From contig NZ_SNVV01000018.1 in the NCBI RefSeq assembly GCF_004361735.1, positions 4,605 to 68,604 on the forward strand: 64,000 bases of DNA, written 5' to 3'. Position numbers and translations under genes: made by a program. Below, piece after piece: positions 16,715-26,185 of this stretch. The stretch's first letter is position 1. Each line of letters begins with the position of its first letter. Source of the DNA: Azoarcus indigens. Lineage in GTDB: Bacteria > Pseudomonadota > Gammaproteobacteria > Burkholderiales > Rhodocyclaceae. The notes under the pieces were generated by a model. That model had not been told where the DNA came from. It was given only the letters and a program-made list of their open reading frames with translations, and did no database searches.

Positions 16715-18052
16715 ATGACGAACGATACCGATCGCAAGTACTGGGACCCGGCGCTCGAAACCCAGTCCCGCGCCGCCTGGAACGCCCTCAAGCTGGAGCT
16801 GCTGCAGCGCCACCTGCGCCACGCCTATGACAATTCGCCCTACTACCGCGCCAGCTTCGAGGCCGCCGGCGTGCGGCCGGAGCAGCTGCGCAGCCTGGAC
16901 GACCTGCGCCGCTTCCCCACCCTGGACAAGAAGATCCTGCGCGAACGCCAGGAGGCCCAGCCGTTGCTGGGCGACCTTGCGGCGGTGCCCGAGCGGGAAG
17001 TGGTCTACGTTTCCGCCTCTTCCGGCTCCACCGGCGTGCCCACGGTGTCGCCCTTCACCCAGCAGGATTTCGACGACTGGATAGACTATGAGGCGCGCCA
17101 GTTCTGGTCCTCCGGCCTGCGCCCGCACGATCGCTACGCCCACTCGCTCAACTTCTCGCTGTTCATCGGCGGTCCCTGCGTGCTCGGCGCGCAGAAGCTG
17201 GGCGCGCTCACCATCCACGCCGGCACCGTGCCCTCGGAGCGCCTGCTCGCCATCCTCAAGCAGTTCCAGGCCACCGCCATCTGGACCACGCCCTCCTACG
17301 CCTGGTACCTGGGCGAGACGGCGCAGAAGGAAGGGCTGGACCCGCGCACGGAGCTGGCGGTGCGGCGCATCTTCGTCGCCGGCGAGCCGGGCGGCTCCAT
17401 CCCAGAAACCCGCGCCCGCATCGAGGCGCTGTGGGGCGCGCAGGTTTATGACTACTACGGCCTCTCCGACATCTTCGGCGCCTGCGCCGGCATGTGCGAA
17501 GAGAAGAACGGCCTGCATTGGGCGGAAGACCACATCCTGGTGGAAGTGCTGGACCCGGACAGCGGCGAGCCTGTCGCCCCGGGCGAGCGCGGCGAGATGG
17601 TGCTGACCACGCTCAAGAAGCGGGCCCGGCCGCTGATCCGCTTCCGTACCGGCGACATCGTCAGCTTCACCGACGAGCCCTGCGCCTGCGGCCGCACCAG
17701 CCAGCGCCTGCTGGGTGTGCATGGCCGCCGCGACGACATGCTGATCATCCGCGGAGTGAACATCTTCCCCAGCGACGTCGAAGCCATCGTCCGCCAGGAC
17801 CAGGACTTCAGCGGCGAGTACCGGCTGATCGTCGATCGCCCTGACCACCTCGACCGCCTCACCATCGAGGCCGAACGCAGCGCCGCCTACGCCGGCAGCG
17901 ATGCGGCGCTGGCCGAGCGCCTGCGCGAACGGGTGAAGGCACTCACCGGCGTTGGCGCGCAGGTGAGCATCCTGGCGGCGGAAGCGCTGCCGCGCGCCAC
18001 CCACAAGGCCAAGCGGGTGGAGGACAGGCGCGGACAGGTATGGACCGCTTGA
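16715..18052 (+). CDS. Phenylacetate-CoA ligase (PaaK) family adenylate-forming enzyme
   Basis: Cytoplasmic enzyme of 445 residues that should activate a carboxylic acid with ATP and, in most of the family, transfer it to CoA. The N-terminus (RKYWDPALETQSR) and the HAYDNSPYYRASFEAAGV segment are characteristic of PaaK. The phosphate-binding loop is SASSGSTGVPT (100-110), followed by VYDYYGLSDIFGA, IRFRTGDIVSFT and a C-terminal lid with GVNIFPSDVEAI. There are no other phenylacetate (paa) genes nearby, so phenylacetate is not the obvious substrate. Its position after the second SsuABC-like importer suggests it activates the imported compound. Substrate unknown. Confidence 0.85.
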   Translation: MTNDTDRKYWDPALETQSRAAWNALKLELLQRHLRHAYDNSPYYRASFEAAGVRPEQLRSLDDLRRFPTLDKKILRERQEAQPLLGDLAAVPEREVVYVSASSGSTGVPTVSPFTQQDFDDWIDYEARQFWSSGLRPHDRYAHSLNFSLFIGGPCVLGAQKLGALTIHAGTVPSERLLAILKQFQATAIWTTPSYAWYLGETAQKEGLDPRTELAVRRIFVAGEPGGSIPETRARIEALWGAQVYDYYGLSDIFGACAGMCEEKNGLHWAEDHILVEVLDPDSGEPVAPGERGEMVLTTLKKRARPLIRFRTGDIVSFTDEPCACGRTSQRLLGVHGRRDDMLIIRGVNIFPSDVEAIVRQDQDFSGEYRLIVDRPDHLDRLTIEAERSAAYAGSDAALAERLRERVKALTGVGAQVSILAAEALPRATHKAKRVEDRRGQVWTA

Positions 18053-18172
18053 GATACCAGGCCGCAGGGCAGCGTTAGCCGGGGCCTTATCGAGTGCGCT
18101 ACCGAGTACGCGACCGGACCGACGGCAGGTGGAAGGAGAACGGGCCGGCAGCCGGGCATCCCGCCCGCCACC

Positions 18173-18655
18173 TCATTCCCGCCGCGCCGGCGGCAGCCCG
18201 ATCACGCCCGGGGGTCTGAAGTAGACCATCAGCAAGGCGCCGCCCAGCAGCATGAACAGCGCGCCCAGCGCGGAAAGGAAGAGCGGCAGCCCGGCCGAAG
18301 TCAGGCCGGCGCCGCGGGGAAAGTTCTGCAGCGGATCGGCCGGCGCATACAGCACCTCCACCGGCCCTTCTTCCGGCAGCGCCTTCCACAGCCGCTCGCC
18401 TATGCTGCGCACCGCCTCCACCCGCTGCCCGGAAGGCGCCACGAACCAGTATTCCAGCTGGTAATCGCTATCGCCGTCGGCGGCGGCGAGGAAGGTCTTG
18501 CGCACGATCTGGCCGGTGGCCGAGGCCCCCTGGCCGGCGATGGCGTTGTCGCGCCAATACTTCACCCAGGCGCCGGCTGCGGCGAGCAGGCCGGCGGCAA
18601 GAAAGAGGCTGCCCAGCAGCAGCAGGCTGCGGCTGGCGCCGCGCATTCGGGGCAT
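18173..18655 (-). CDS. DUF3592 family membrane protein
   Basis: Small membrane protein of 160 residues with one hydrophobic helix near residues 8-32 and a second near 120-148. The soluble part between them contains SDYQLEYWFVAPSGQRV and GPVEVLYAPADPLQN, the pattern of DUF3592 proteins of unknown function. The frame is open upstream to 18835, but that extension is Arg-rich and low-quality. The ATG at 18655 directly precedes the membrane helix and is preferred, although its ribosome site is weak. It is divergent from the DUF202 gene. Confidence 0.7.
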   Translation of the reverse strand: MPRMRGASRSLLLLGSLFLAAGLLAAAGAWVKYWRDNAIAGQGASATGQIVRKTFLAAADGDSDYQLEYWFVAPSGQRVEAVRSIGERLWKALPEEGPVEVLYAPADPLQNFPRGAGLTSAGLPLFLSALGALFMLLGGALLMVYFRPPGVIGLPPARRE

Positions 18656-18879
18656 GTTCCCGTCCTGTTCCAGGGCCGCCACGGTATTGCCGGCGGCGGG
18701 TTCCGCTCGCCGCCGGCCGCCTCCGCGAGGGCCGCGCATGATGTTTCGTTCTAGCACCCGGTGGGCCGCTGGTGAGCGGAAGCCCTGCGGCGAAGCATAC
18801 AAGCGGCACCTCCGCGACCGTGGCGCCGGCAGCACTGTCTTACACTCCGCCCCTGCTTCCTCTTGCCTGGAGTCCCCCC

Positions 18880-19278
18880 GTGTCCGACCTCAAGGATCCA
18901 CGCGTGCTGTTCGCCGCCGAGCGCACGCTGCTGGCCTGGAACCGCAGCAGCCTGGCCCTGATCGCCTTCGGTTTCCTCATCGAACGCAGCGCCTTGCTGC
19001 TGGAACTGGCGGCACCGCAGCGCAACGCAGCACTGCACCCGGGCTACGCCCTGTGGCTGGGGCTGGCCTTCATCCTGCTCGGCGTCACCGCCGCGCTGCA
19101 CTCCTGCCGCGAGTACCGGGTGGTGCTGCGCACCCTGACCCCCGCCGAGTTCCCGCCTGGCTACCGCGCCACCTGGGGCATGGGCCTCAACCTGGCGGTG
19201 GCCTTGCTGGGCCTGCTGCTTGCCGCCGCACTGTGGCTGAACGCGGCTGCGACCAATGTGCCCGGCGCAGCGGGCTGA
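18880..19278 (+). CDS. DUF202 family membrane protein
   Basis: Protein of 132 residues with three predicted membrane helices and the N-terminal DUF202 signature: RVLFAAERTLLAWNRSSLAL, then FGFLIERS. The GTG at 18880 with TGGAG upstream begins directly before this signature and is preferred over an ATG further upstream, which would add a Ser/Pro/Ala-rich stretch. DUF202 proteins are small inner-membrane proteins whose function is not settled. It is monocistronic here, followed by a long gap. Confidence 0.75.
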   Translation: MSDLKDPRVLFAAERTLLAWNRSSLALIAFGFLIERSALLLELAAPQRNAALHPGYALWLGLAFILLGVTAALHSCREYRVVLRTLTPAEFPPGYRATWGMGLNLAVALLGLLLAAALWLNAAATNVPGAAG

Positions 19279-19650
19279 GAGCGGACCGTGCACAAATCCA
19301 CACTTCGGCGCCCGCCGGCCAGCGCAATATGCGTAGGGCCAGGGACCCTGCTCGAGGCGGGCCGATCAAGGCGGAGGGGGAGAGCTCGGCGGGAAACGTA
19401 TCCCTCCTCCCGAGCATGCTGCTGGCTTCCATCGACGGTCTCGCGCCGCGCCTGAGCACCGCCTCAACTCCGGCCGCTGCAGGCCGATGGTGAAAGCCAC
19501 GGCCACCGCCGCGGGCCCGCCTGCCGTACGGCCTCTCAGGCCCACGGCAAGGCCGCAAACCCACTATAACGATGCTGTGCAACACACAGCGGGATGACGT
19601 AGCGCTGCGTGGTTTTTCACCCGTCACGGCTTCGCCTACAGGAGATCGGA
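19279..19650. other. Intergenic region upstream of the EAL-domain gene
   Basis: About 370 bases with no supported gene on either strand. The final part (about 19560-19640) presumably contains the promoter and leader of the phosphodiesterase gene. I looked for a c-di-GMP riboswitch core and did not find one. Confidence 0.45.
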
Positions 19651-20910
19651 ATGAGCGACCCCCTTCCAAGCAAGGCGCTGTTGCCGGGCAAGACTGCGCT
19701 CGCACGTGCAATGCTGGGGCTGGAGGGCGAAAGCGCCACCGCGTTGGGGCAGGTACTGCAGGACGTGGTGCGCTCCATCCGCGCCCACCTCGGCATGGAT
19801 GTGGCATTCATCTCCGAATTCACTGGCGGCCGGCGGGTTTTCCGCCAGATAGACTCCGGCCTGGTGGCGGTACCGATAGAGGTGGGCGGTGGCGGGCCGC
19901 TGGAGGAAAGCTACTGCCAGCGCATCGTGGAGGGCCGCCTGCCGCAGCTCATCCACAATGCCCAGGAACTCCCCGCCGCGCTGGAGCTGGCCGCTACCCG
20001 CGCGGTGCCGGTGGGTGCCCATCTGAGCGTGCCCATCTGCTTCAGCGACGGCAGCGTCTACGGCACCCTGTGCTGCTTCAACCTCACTGCCGACTACTCC
20101 CTCAACGACCGCGACCTCGGCATGATGAAGGTGTTGGCGGACTTCACCGCCCACCGCCTGGAGCAGGATGCCTCCCGCCGGCACGACACCGAGGCGATAC
20201 GCGAACGCATAGAGCGCGTGCTGGAAACACGCGACTACACCATCGTCTACCAACCCATCATCCACGTGCCGGAGCACCGCATCATCGGCTACGAGGCGCT
20301 CGCCCGCTTTTCTTCCGATCCGTATCGCACGCCGGATGTCTGGTTCCGCGAGGCGGGGCTGGCCGGCCTGCAGGCGGAGTTGGAGGTCGCGGTGATAGAG
20401 CGGGCGCTGGAAGCCATGCCGCAGCTGCCGGCCCACACCTATATGTCGCTCAACGTGTCGCCGGCCACGCTGCTGCGGGACGGCATCGCCGAAGTGCTGG
20501 AGCGCGGGCCGCTGGACCGCATGGTGCTGGAAATCACCGAGCATGAATCCATCATCGACTACGAGGCCTTCACCCGCGCCGTCACGCCCCTGCGCCAGCA
20601 CGGCCTGGCGCTGGCGGTGGACGACGCCGGCGCCGGCTATGCCAGCTTCCGCCACATCCTGCGGCTCAAGCCGGACGTCATCAAGCTGGACATCAGCCTC
20701 ACCCAGGGCATAGACCACGACCCCGCCCGCCGCGCGCTGGCGGTGGCGCTGATCCAGTTCGCCGCCGAAACCGGCAGCAAGATCGTCGCCGAGGGCGTGG
20801 AGACCCAGAGCGAGCTGGACGTGCTGCGCAAGCTCAAGGTGAACAAGGCCCAGGGCTATCTGCTGGGCCGACCGGCACCGGTCTCCCACCTCCAGACCAC
20901 GCTGGGCTGA
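19651..20910 (+). CDS. GAF-EAL cyclic-di-GMP phosphodiesterase
   Basis: Cytoplasmic enzyme of 419 residues expected to hydrolyse c-di-GMP to pGpG. The GAF sensory domain occupies about residues 30-170. The EAL domain has YEALAR (EAL at 215-217), SLNVSP, LEITEHE, a slightly unusual loop DDAGAGYASF (324-333) instead of DDFGTGYSS, KLDISL with the catalytic-region lysine 345, and EGVET (381-385). The metal-binding residues appear intact, so it is probably active. The ATG at 19651 with AGGAGAT upstream is preferred to one 42 bases earlier. It is the first of three c-di-GMP genes in a row. Confidence 0.92.
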   Translation: MSDPLPSKALLPGKTALARAMLGLEGESATALGQVLQDVVRSIRAHLGMDVAFISEFTGGRRVFRQIDSGLVAVPIEVGGGGPLEESYCQRIVEGRLPQLIHNAQELPAALELAATRAVPVGAHLSVPICFSDGSVYGTLCCFNLTADYSLNDRDLGMMKVLADFTAHRLEQDASRRHDTEAIRERIERVLETRDYTIVYQPIIHVPEHRIIGYEALARFSSDPYRTPDVWFREAGLAGLQAELEVAVIERALEAMPQLPAHTYMSLNVSPATLLRDGIAEVLERGPLDRMVLEITEHESIIDYEAFTRAVTPLRQHGLALAVDDAGAGYASFRHILRLKPDVIKLDISLTQGIDHDPARRALAVALIQFAAETGSKIVAEGVETQSELDVLRKLKVNKAQGYLLGRPAPVSHLQTTLG

Positions 20911-21054
20911 GCCGCCCCGCCACAGGCGGCCCGGCCTAGCGGCCCGCCCCCCGCGGGCGACAGGGCCCGCCGGCCTACTTATACTGCAGACAGGATCGCT
21001 TCCCGTTCGCGACAGCCGTGCGGCCTCTGGCCAAGCCCTCACTCCTGGACCGAT

Positions 21055-22914
21055 ATGCTCATAGCGCCTCTGCCACCCGACGAAGTCGAACGTATCCGGC
21101 TGCTGCACGCCCTGAATGTGCTGGATAGCGATCCCGAGCCCGAATTCGACCGCATCACCCGGCTGGTCTCCCACCTGCTGAAGGTACCGATGGCGCTGAT
21201 CTCGCTGGTGGACAGCGAGCGCCAGTGGTTCAAATCCCGCGTCGGCGTAACCGACAGCGAAACCTCGCGCGACCTGTCCTTCTGTGCCCACGCCATCCTC
21301 GGCACCCAGCCGATGGTGGTGGAAGACGCCACCCGTGACGAGCGCTTCGCCGACCATCCCATGGTCACCGGCGGCCCCCGCGTGCGCTTCTACGCCGGCG
21401 TGCCGATACGCTCCGTTGGCGGCCTGGCGCTGGGCACCCTGTGCGCCATCGATTCTCACCCGCGCCAGCTCAGCGCGGAGCAGCTGGAAGTGCTGCAGGA
21501 CCTGGCCGACATCGCCAGCAAGGAGATGCAGCTGCGCGAGACGGTGAGCCTGGCGCAGAAACAGCTCAGCCGCACCGACAACGTGCTGGAGGCGAGCGAA
21601 GCGCGCTTCCGCGCGGTGTTCGAGCGCGCCGCGGTGGGCGTTGCCACCATCGCCCCCGGCGGCGGCTGGCTGAGCATGAACGACGCGGTGTGCGAGATCA
21701 CCGGCTACAGCCGTGAGGAACTGCAACGGCTGACCTTCCAGGACATCACCCATCCGGACGATCTGAAGAGCGACCTCAAGGCCCTGCGCAAGCTGATTGC
21801 CGGCGACATCGACCGCTACCAGATCGAGAAGCGCTACCTGCGCAAAGGCGGCGGAACGGTGTGGGTCAATCTCAATGTGACCAAGAAGCAGTCCCCCGGC
21901 GGCGAGCTGGAGTACTTCATCTCCACCCTCACCGACATCCAGGCGCGCAAGGAGGCGGAAGCCGCGCTGGAAGGTCTGCGGCTCGAACTGGAGAAGCGGG
22001 TGGAAGAGCGCACCCGCCAGCTGAACAAGCGCGAGCTCGAACTGCGCTCCGTCATCGAAAACGCCAACGACGCCTACATCAGCATAGACGCCACCGGCGC
22101 CGTCACCGGCTGGAACAGGCAGGCGGAGGCCACCTTCGGCTGGCGCGCGGAAGAAGCGCTTGGGCAGTCGCTGCACGACCTCATCGTGCCACCCGAACTG
22201 AGGGAGGCTCACCGCCTGGGCATGCTGCATTACCTCGCTACCGGCGAATCCAAGGTGGTGGACCAGCGCCTGGAGTTGCCGGCGCTGCGACGCGACGGCA
22301 GTTCGCTGCATGTGGAAGTTCGCATCCGCGCCCTCAACCTCGACGGCCAGCGCGTATTCAGCGCCTTCCTGCACGACATCACCGACCGCCGCAAGGCGCA
22401 GGCCCTGCGCGAGCGGGAGGCGCTGATGGACCCGCTCACCGGCCTGCTCAACCGCCGCGCCCTCACCGAGATGCTGCCGGGCGCGATGGAGCGCGCCGGG
22501 CGCAGGGGCTCAGCGCTGGCGGTGCTCTTCCTCGATCTGGATGGCTTCAAGGCGGTGAACGACACCTTCGGCCACGACACCGGCGATCTGTTGCTGCGTG
22601 AAGTCGCGGCACGGCTGCGGCGGGTGGCGCGCGGCAGCGACACCCTGGTACGGCTGGCGGGAGACGAATTCACCGTGGTGCTGGAAGGGCTGACGAGCGA
22701 CAGCGACCAGGCCATGAAGTGCGCCGAACGCATCCTCCACGCCATCACCCAACCCATCCACATCAACACCCACACCGCCCAGGTGGGCGTCAGCATCGGC
22801 CTGGCCATCCACGAGCCGCATACCAACCAGAGCGCCGATGTGCTGATGAAGCGCGCCGACTCCGCCATGTACGAAGCGAAGCATGCCGGCAAGGGCTGCA
22901 TCCGCCTGAGTTGA
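21055..22914 (+). CDS. GAF-PAS-PAS-GGDEF diguanylate cyclase
   Basis: Sensor enzyme of 619 residues predicted to make c-di-GMP from GTP. A GAF domain (about 25-160) with FCAHAILGTQPMVVEDATRD is of the type that opens many proteobacterial sensor proteins. Two PAS domains (about 183-300 and 330-445) are separated by a coiled coil with RVEERTRQLNKRELELRS. The GGDEF domain has the variant AGDEF (535-539), which is often active, and an inhibitory-site motif RGSD (526-529) five residues before it, implying product feedback. No membrane segment is seen. It converges on the minus-strand GGDEF-EAL gene. Confidence 0.93.
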   Translation: MLIAPLPPDEVERIRLLHALNVLDSDPEPEFDRITRLVSHLLKVPMALISLVDSERQWFKSRVGVTDSETSRDLSFCAHAILGTQPMVVEDATRDERFADHPMVTGGPRVRFYAGVPIRSVGGLALGTLCAIDSHPRQLSAEQLEVLQDLADIASKEMQLRETVSLAQKQLSRTDNVLEASEARFRAVFERAAVGVATIAPGGGWLSMNDAVCEITGYSREELQRLTFQDITHPDDLKSDLKALRKLIAGDIDRYQIEKRYLRKGGGTVWVNLNVTKKQSPGGELEYFISTLTDIQARKEAEAALEGLRLELEKRVEERTRQLNKRELELRSVIENANDAYISIDATGAVTGWNRQAEATFGWRAEEALGQSLHDLIVPPELREAHRLGMLHYLATGESKVVDQRLELPALRRDGSSLHVEVRIRALNLDGQRVFSAFLHDITDRRKAQALREREALMDPLTGLLNRRALTEMLPGAMERAGRRGSALAVLFLDLDGFKAVNDTFGHDTGDLLLREVAARLRRVARGSDTLVRLAGDEFTVVLEGLTSDSDQAMKCAERILHAITQPIHINTHTAQVGVSIGLAIHEPHTNQSADVLMKRADSAMYEAKHAGKGCIRLS

Positions 22915-22955
22915 GCCGGCGGCGGGGCCACGGCCCCAACGCCGGCCTCCTCCTC

Positions 22956-25151
22956 TCAACGTACCGCGACCTGCCGCAGCGGCCTGATGCCGAACAGCTC
23001 GGCGAACTCGGTGGCGGACACCGGTTTGCCGAACAGATAGCCCTGGCCTTCCTCGCAGCCATAGCGATAGAGGCAGCGCATCTGGTTCTCGTCCTCTATG
23101 CCCTCGGCGATGGTTTCCAGCTGGAAGCTGTTCGCCATGTCCAGGATGGCGCGTATCACCGATGCGTCCCGCTCGGAGCCGAGCATGCCCTGGACGAAGG
23201 AGCGGTCTATCTTGATCCGGCTCAGCGGATAGCTCTTCAGCAGGCTGAGCGAGGCGTAGCCGGTGCCGAAATCGTCGAAGGCCACGCCGACGCCGTAGTT
23301 GCGCAGCCGCTTCAGGATCTCCAGCACCACATCGTCGTTGTCGAGCACGATGTTCTCGGTGACTTCCAGCTCCAGTGCATCCGGCGGCAGGCCGTGACGG
23401 TTCAGCGCGGCGATGACCTGGGACACCAGATCGCCCACACGGAACTGGGCACCGCTCAGATTCACCCCCATGCGGAAGCTCCCCGCCCCGGCGCGCCGCC
23501 ACTGCGCCGCCTGGGCGCATGCCTCGTCGATGATCCAGGCGCCGACGATGGCCGCCAGCGGCCCGCCCTCCAGCGCCGGCAGGAAGGCGGCCGGCGCCAG
23601 CAGGCCGCGCTGCGGATGGCGCCAGCGGATCAGCGCCTCCGCGCCCACCAGTTCGCCGTCGTACAGCCGCACCTGCGGCTGGTAGAAGAGCACGAACTCG
23701 CCGTCGTTCACCGCGCGGTGCAGCTCGATGTTGTACAGCCGCCGCGCCATCGCATCCATGCGCAGCGCGGTAACGAAGAGGAAGCACTGGCCACGGCCCA
23801 GGCTCTTGGCCTTGAACAAGGCCAGGTCGGCATCGCCGATCAGTTCCAGCGCCTCCTGCGCCTGCTCCGGCGCCACCGCCACGCCACAGCTGGCCGCCAC
23901 CCTCACCTCATGGCCATCCACCAGGATGGGCTCGGCGATGCGGGCCATCAGCGTGCGCGCCACCTCCATCGCCAGTTCCGGAATGGCGACGCCCGGCAGC
24001 AGGATGGCGAACTCGTCGCCGCCGATGCGCGCCACCGTGTCGCCGGCCCCCACGCCCTGCTCCAGCCGGCGCGCCACCTCGCACAGGATGCCGTCGCCCA
24101 CCGCATGGCCCAGGGTGTCGTTCACATCCTTGAAGCCGTCCAGATCCACCATCAGCGCGGCCGCGGCCAGCGGCTGGGTCAGCGTCTCTTCCATGCGGCG
24201 GTAGAAGCAAGCGCGGTTGGCCAGGCCGGTGAGGATGTCGGTGTGGGCGATACGGTGCAGCTCCGCCTCCTCGCGCCGGCGCTCGGTCAGGTCCTGCAGA
24301 TGGGCGTTGAAGGTGAGCATGCCGTTCTCGCGCCAGCAGAACAGGGAGAAGCCGAGCAGGAACTCGCTGCCGTCCTTGCGCAGGCCGTGCAGCTCGGCAG
24401 GCATGGTCAGGCCGTCCACCGAACCGGAGGCCACCGCGCGGGCAACCAGATCGGCGATGCCGGCGCGATAGCGCTCCGGCACCAGGGTGTCGATGGAGCG
24501 GCCGGCCCCCTGCTCCACCGCATAGCCGTGCAGCCTCGCCGCCGCCTCGTTCCAGGCGACGATGCTGCGCTGTTCATCGAACCACACCACCGCGGTCGGC
24601 GAGTTGCGGGCGAATTCCTCGAAGGGGCGCTTTGCCTGCTCGGTGGAGATCTCCACCCGGCGCAGTTCCAGCCGGTCGGCGGCCATCCTGGCCAGCTCGC
24701 GCAGGCGCTGGCAGTCCTCTTCCGAGAAATCGTAATGGGGCTTGCCGTCGATCACGCACAGCGCGCCCAGCGCATGGCCCTCCGGCGAGGTGAGCGGCAC
24801 GCCGGCGTAGAAACGCAGGTTGGCGCTGCCGGTGACCAGGGGGTTGTCGTGGAAGCGCTCGTCCTGCGTCGCGTCCGGCACCACCATCACGCCGTTCTGG
24901 GTGATGGCATGGGCGCAGAAGGAGACGTCGCGGCTCATGTTGACGTCGGCCCCTTCCAGCCCGGTGCTGGCGGCGAAGAACACATGATCGCTGCCTATCA
25001 TGTTCACCGCCGCCACCGGCATGCCGAACATGCAGGCGGCAATCTGCACCACCGGATCCAGGCTGGGAAGCGGACGGTCGCTGCCCAGTCCATAGGCAGC
25101 CAGCGCCTTGATGCGCTCCGGCTCGGTCGGCAACACGGGGGGGCATTTCAT
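22956..25151 (-). CDS. GAF-PAS-GGDEF-EAL dual-domain c-di-GMP protein
   Basis: Protein of 731 residues. The N-terminal GAF (about 25-165) resembles that of the convergent neighbour (FCAHAIT, DATQDERFHDNPLVTG). A PAS domain (about 175-290) follows, then a GGDEF domain with intact GGDEF (377-381) but no RxxD inhibitory site, and an EAL domain with AEALIRW (EAL at 505-507), DDFGTGYASL (626-635) and EGIED in place of EGVET. Both catalytic centres look intact, so it may be bifunctional or one activity may dominate. GAGGAG precedes the ATG at 25151; the longer upstream frame is not supported. Confidence 0.93.
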   Translation of the reverse strand: MKCPPVLPTEPERIKALAAYGLGSDRPLPSLDPVVQIAACMFGMPVAAVNMIGSDHVFFAASTGLEGADVNMSRDVSFCAHAITQNGVMVVPDATQDERFHDNPLVTGSANLRFYAGVPLTSPEGHALGALCVIDGKPHYDFSEEDCQRLRELARMAADRLELRRVEISTEQAKRPFEEFARNSPTAVVWFDEQRSIVAWNEAAARLHGYAVEQGAGRSIDTLVPERYRAGIADLVARAVASGSVDGLTMPAELHGLRKDGSEFLLGFSLFCWRENGMLTFNAHLQDLTERRREEAELHRIAHTDILTGLANRACFYRRMEETLTQPLAAAALMVDLDGFKDVNDTLGHAVGDGILCEVARRLEQGVGAGDTVARIGGDEFAILLPGVAIPELAMEVARTLMARIAEPILVDGHEVRVAASCGVAVAPEQAQEALELIGDADLALFKAKSLGRGQCFLFVTALRMDAMARRLYNIELHRAVNDGEFVLFYQPQVRLYDGELVGAEALIRWRHPQRGLLAPAAFLPALEGGPLAAIVGAWIIDEACAQAAQWRRAGAGSFRMGVNLSGAQFRVGDLVSQVIAALNRHGLPPDALELEVTENIVLDNDDVVLEILKRLRNYGVGVAFDDFGTGYASLSLLKSYPLSRIKIDRSFVQGMLGSERDASVIRAILDMANSFQLETIAEGIEDENQMRCLYRYGCEEGQGYLFGKPVSATEFAELFGIRPLRQVAVR

Positions 25152-25837
25152 GACGATCTCCTCGCCGGGATTTGTGCTCTGCGGCAAGCAATCCCGCCTA
25201 CTCGAAGTGCCCGGATTGGGCGCGCCAATGCCCAATATATACCCAGGCAAAGGGAGAGCGTAGTCACCCGGCAGGCAAGAGATGCGTCCGCCGCGCGCTT
25301 CTCAATACCATTCTTTAATCAAGGTTTTCAAAGAATTAGGCCGATCCGGCTAGCGTCTTGCCGGCGTCGGCCACAGCACTTCAATACCACCATTTTTTCA
25401 TTTGTCATCTCCGGATACACGCGGTGGCGTGCAAGCGGCCGGGCAAAGCCGCTCCCGCCGGGAAACATCCGCCAGCACCGAAACCTAAAATGGGCATATA
25501 TAATTCGACATAGTTCGCCGCAGCGTGCGAGCCATGCGGATCACATCACCGGCGCCGGGAACAGGGTCGACCACAGCAGCGGCGGCGGGCGCTGGAAGCT
25601 TGTGGAAGCATTTCCTGAGCGGAGCGGCAACCGCAGCAGCGGGCCTTCGCCGCCGCAGCCGGGAGGCTGAGGAAGGTCGGACTTGCGCAACGCAGCAAGC
25701 CCGGCCGGCTTTCCTCCTGGAAGGAGTGCTGCCCCGACCACCTCGTCCGCCTCCCCCAACCCGCGCCGCGCAGGCGGCTGGCCGCATGCCCCGGCCGGCG
25801 GAGTATCCTCCCCCTCCCGCCCCCAGAGGAGACAGCG
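25152..25837. other. Long intergenic region
   Basis: About 690 bases without a convincing gene. The part up to about 25510 is lower in GC and holds the likely promoter of the minus-strand GGDEF-EAL gene. It also carries a loose direct repeat, TCAATACCA, at 25301-25309 and again at 25380-25388, each followed by a T-rich stretch. The part from about 25540 is GC-rich with open but featureless frames. Confidence 0.4.
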
Positions 25838-26185
25838 ATGAACTACACCGGAAGCTGCCATTGCGGCCGCATCGCCTTCGAGGTCGAAGGCGAACTGGAG
25901 CAGGCCATGTCGTGCAACTGTTCCATCTGCCAGCGCAAAGGCGCGCTGATGTGGTTCGTGCCGCGCGACAGGCTGAAGCTGAAAACGCCGGCGACCAACG
26001 CCAGCACCTACACCTTCAACAAGCATGTGATCCAGCATCGCTTCTGCCCGGTATGCGGCATCCACCCCTACGGCGAGGGCATTGGGCCGGACGGCGAGGC
26101 AATGGCGGCGATCAACATACGCTGCCTGGAAAACATCGAGCCGGAAAGGGTCCCCGTTACCCATTACGACGGCCGCTCCCATTGA
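25838..26185 (+). CDS. GFA (glutathione-dependent formaldehyde-activating enzyme-like) family protein
   Basis: Zinc-binding protein of 115 residues with the beta-tent fold family signature: SCHCG (Cys7, Cys9), SCNCSICQ (Cys26, 28, 31) and RFCPVCGIHPY (Cys70, 73). Members are usually annotated as Gfa or CENP-V/GFA-like. Most probably do not use formaldehyde, and their substrates are unknown. GAGGAG precedes the ATG. The stop overlaps a possible TTG start of the next gene, so the two could be an operon. Confidence 0.88.
   Translation: MNYTGSCHCGRIAFEVEGELEQAMSCNCSICQRKGALMWFVPRDRLKLKTPATNASTYTFNKHVIQHRFCPVCGIHPYGEGIGPDGEAMAAINIRCLENIEPERVPVTHYDGRSH

Noticed and set aside
16715-18052. Calling the ligase true phenylacetate-CoA ligase (paaK)
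   Set aside because: The family is clear, but no other paa gene is present and the transporter context points to a different acid.
19279-19650. Possible c-di-GMP riboswitch upstream of the EAL gene
   Set aside because: None of the conserved core segments of the known c-di-GMP riboswitch classes could be found.
25301-25388. Two TCAATACCA repeats as the start of a CRISPR array or attachment site
   Set aside because: Only two short imperfect copies, without regular spacing or nearby cas or integrase genes.
22719-25670. Plus-strand open frame of over 980 codons
   Set aside because: It lies opposite the GGDEF-EAL gene, whose domains are unmistakable; the long frame is a composition artefact.
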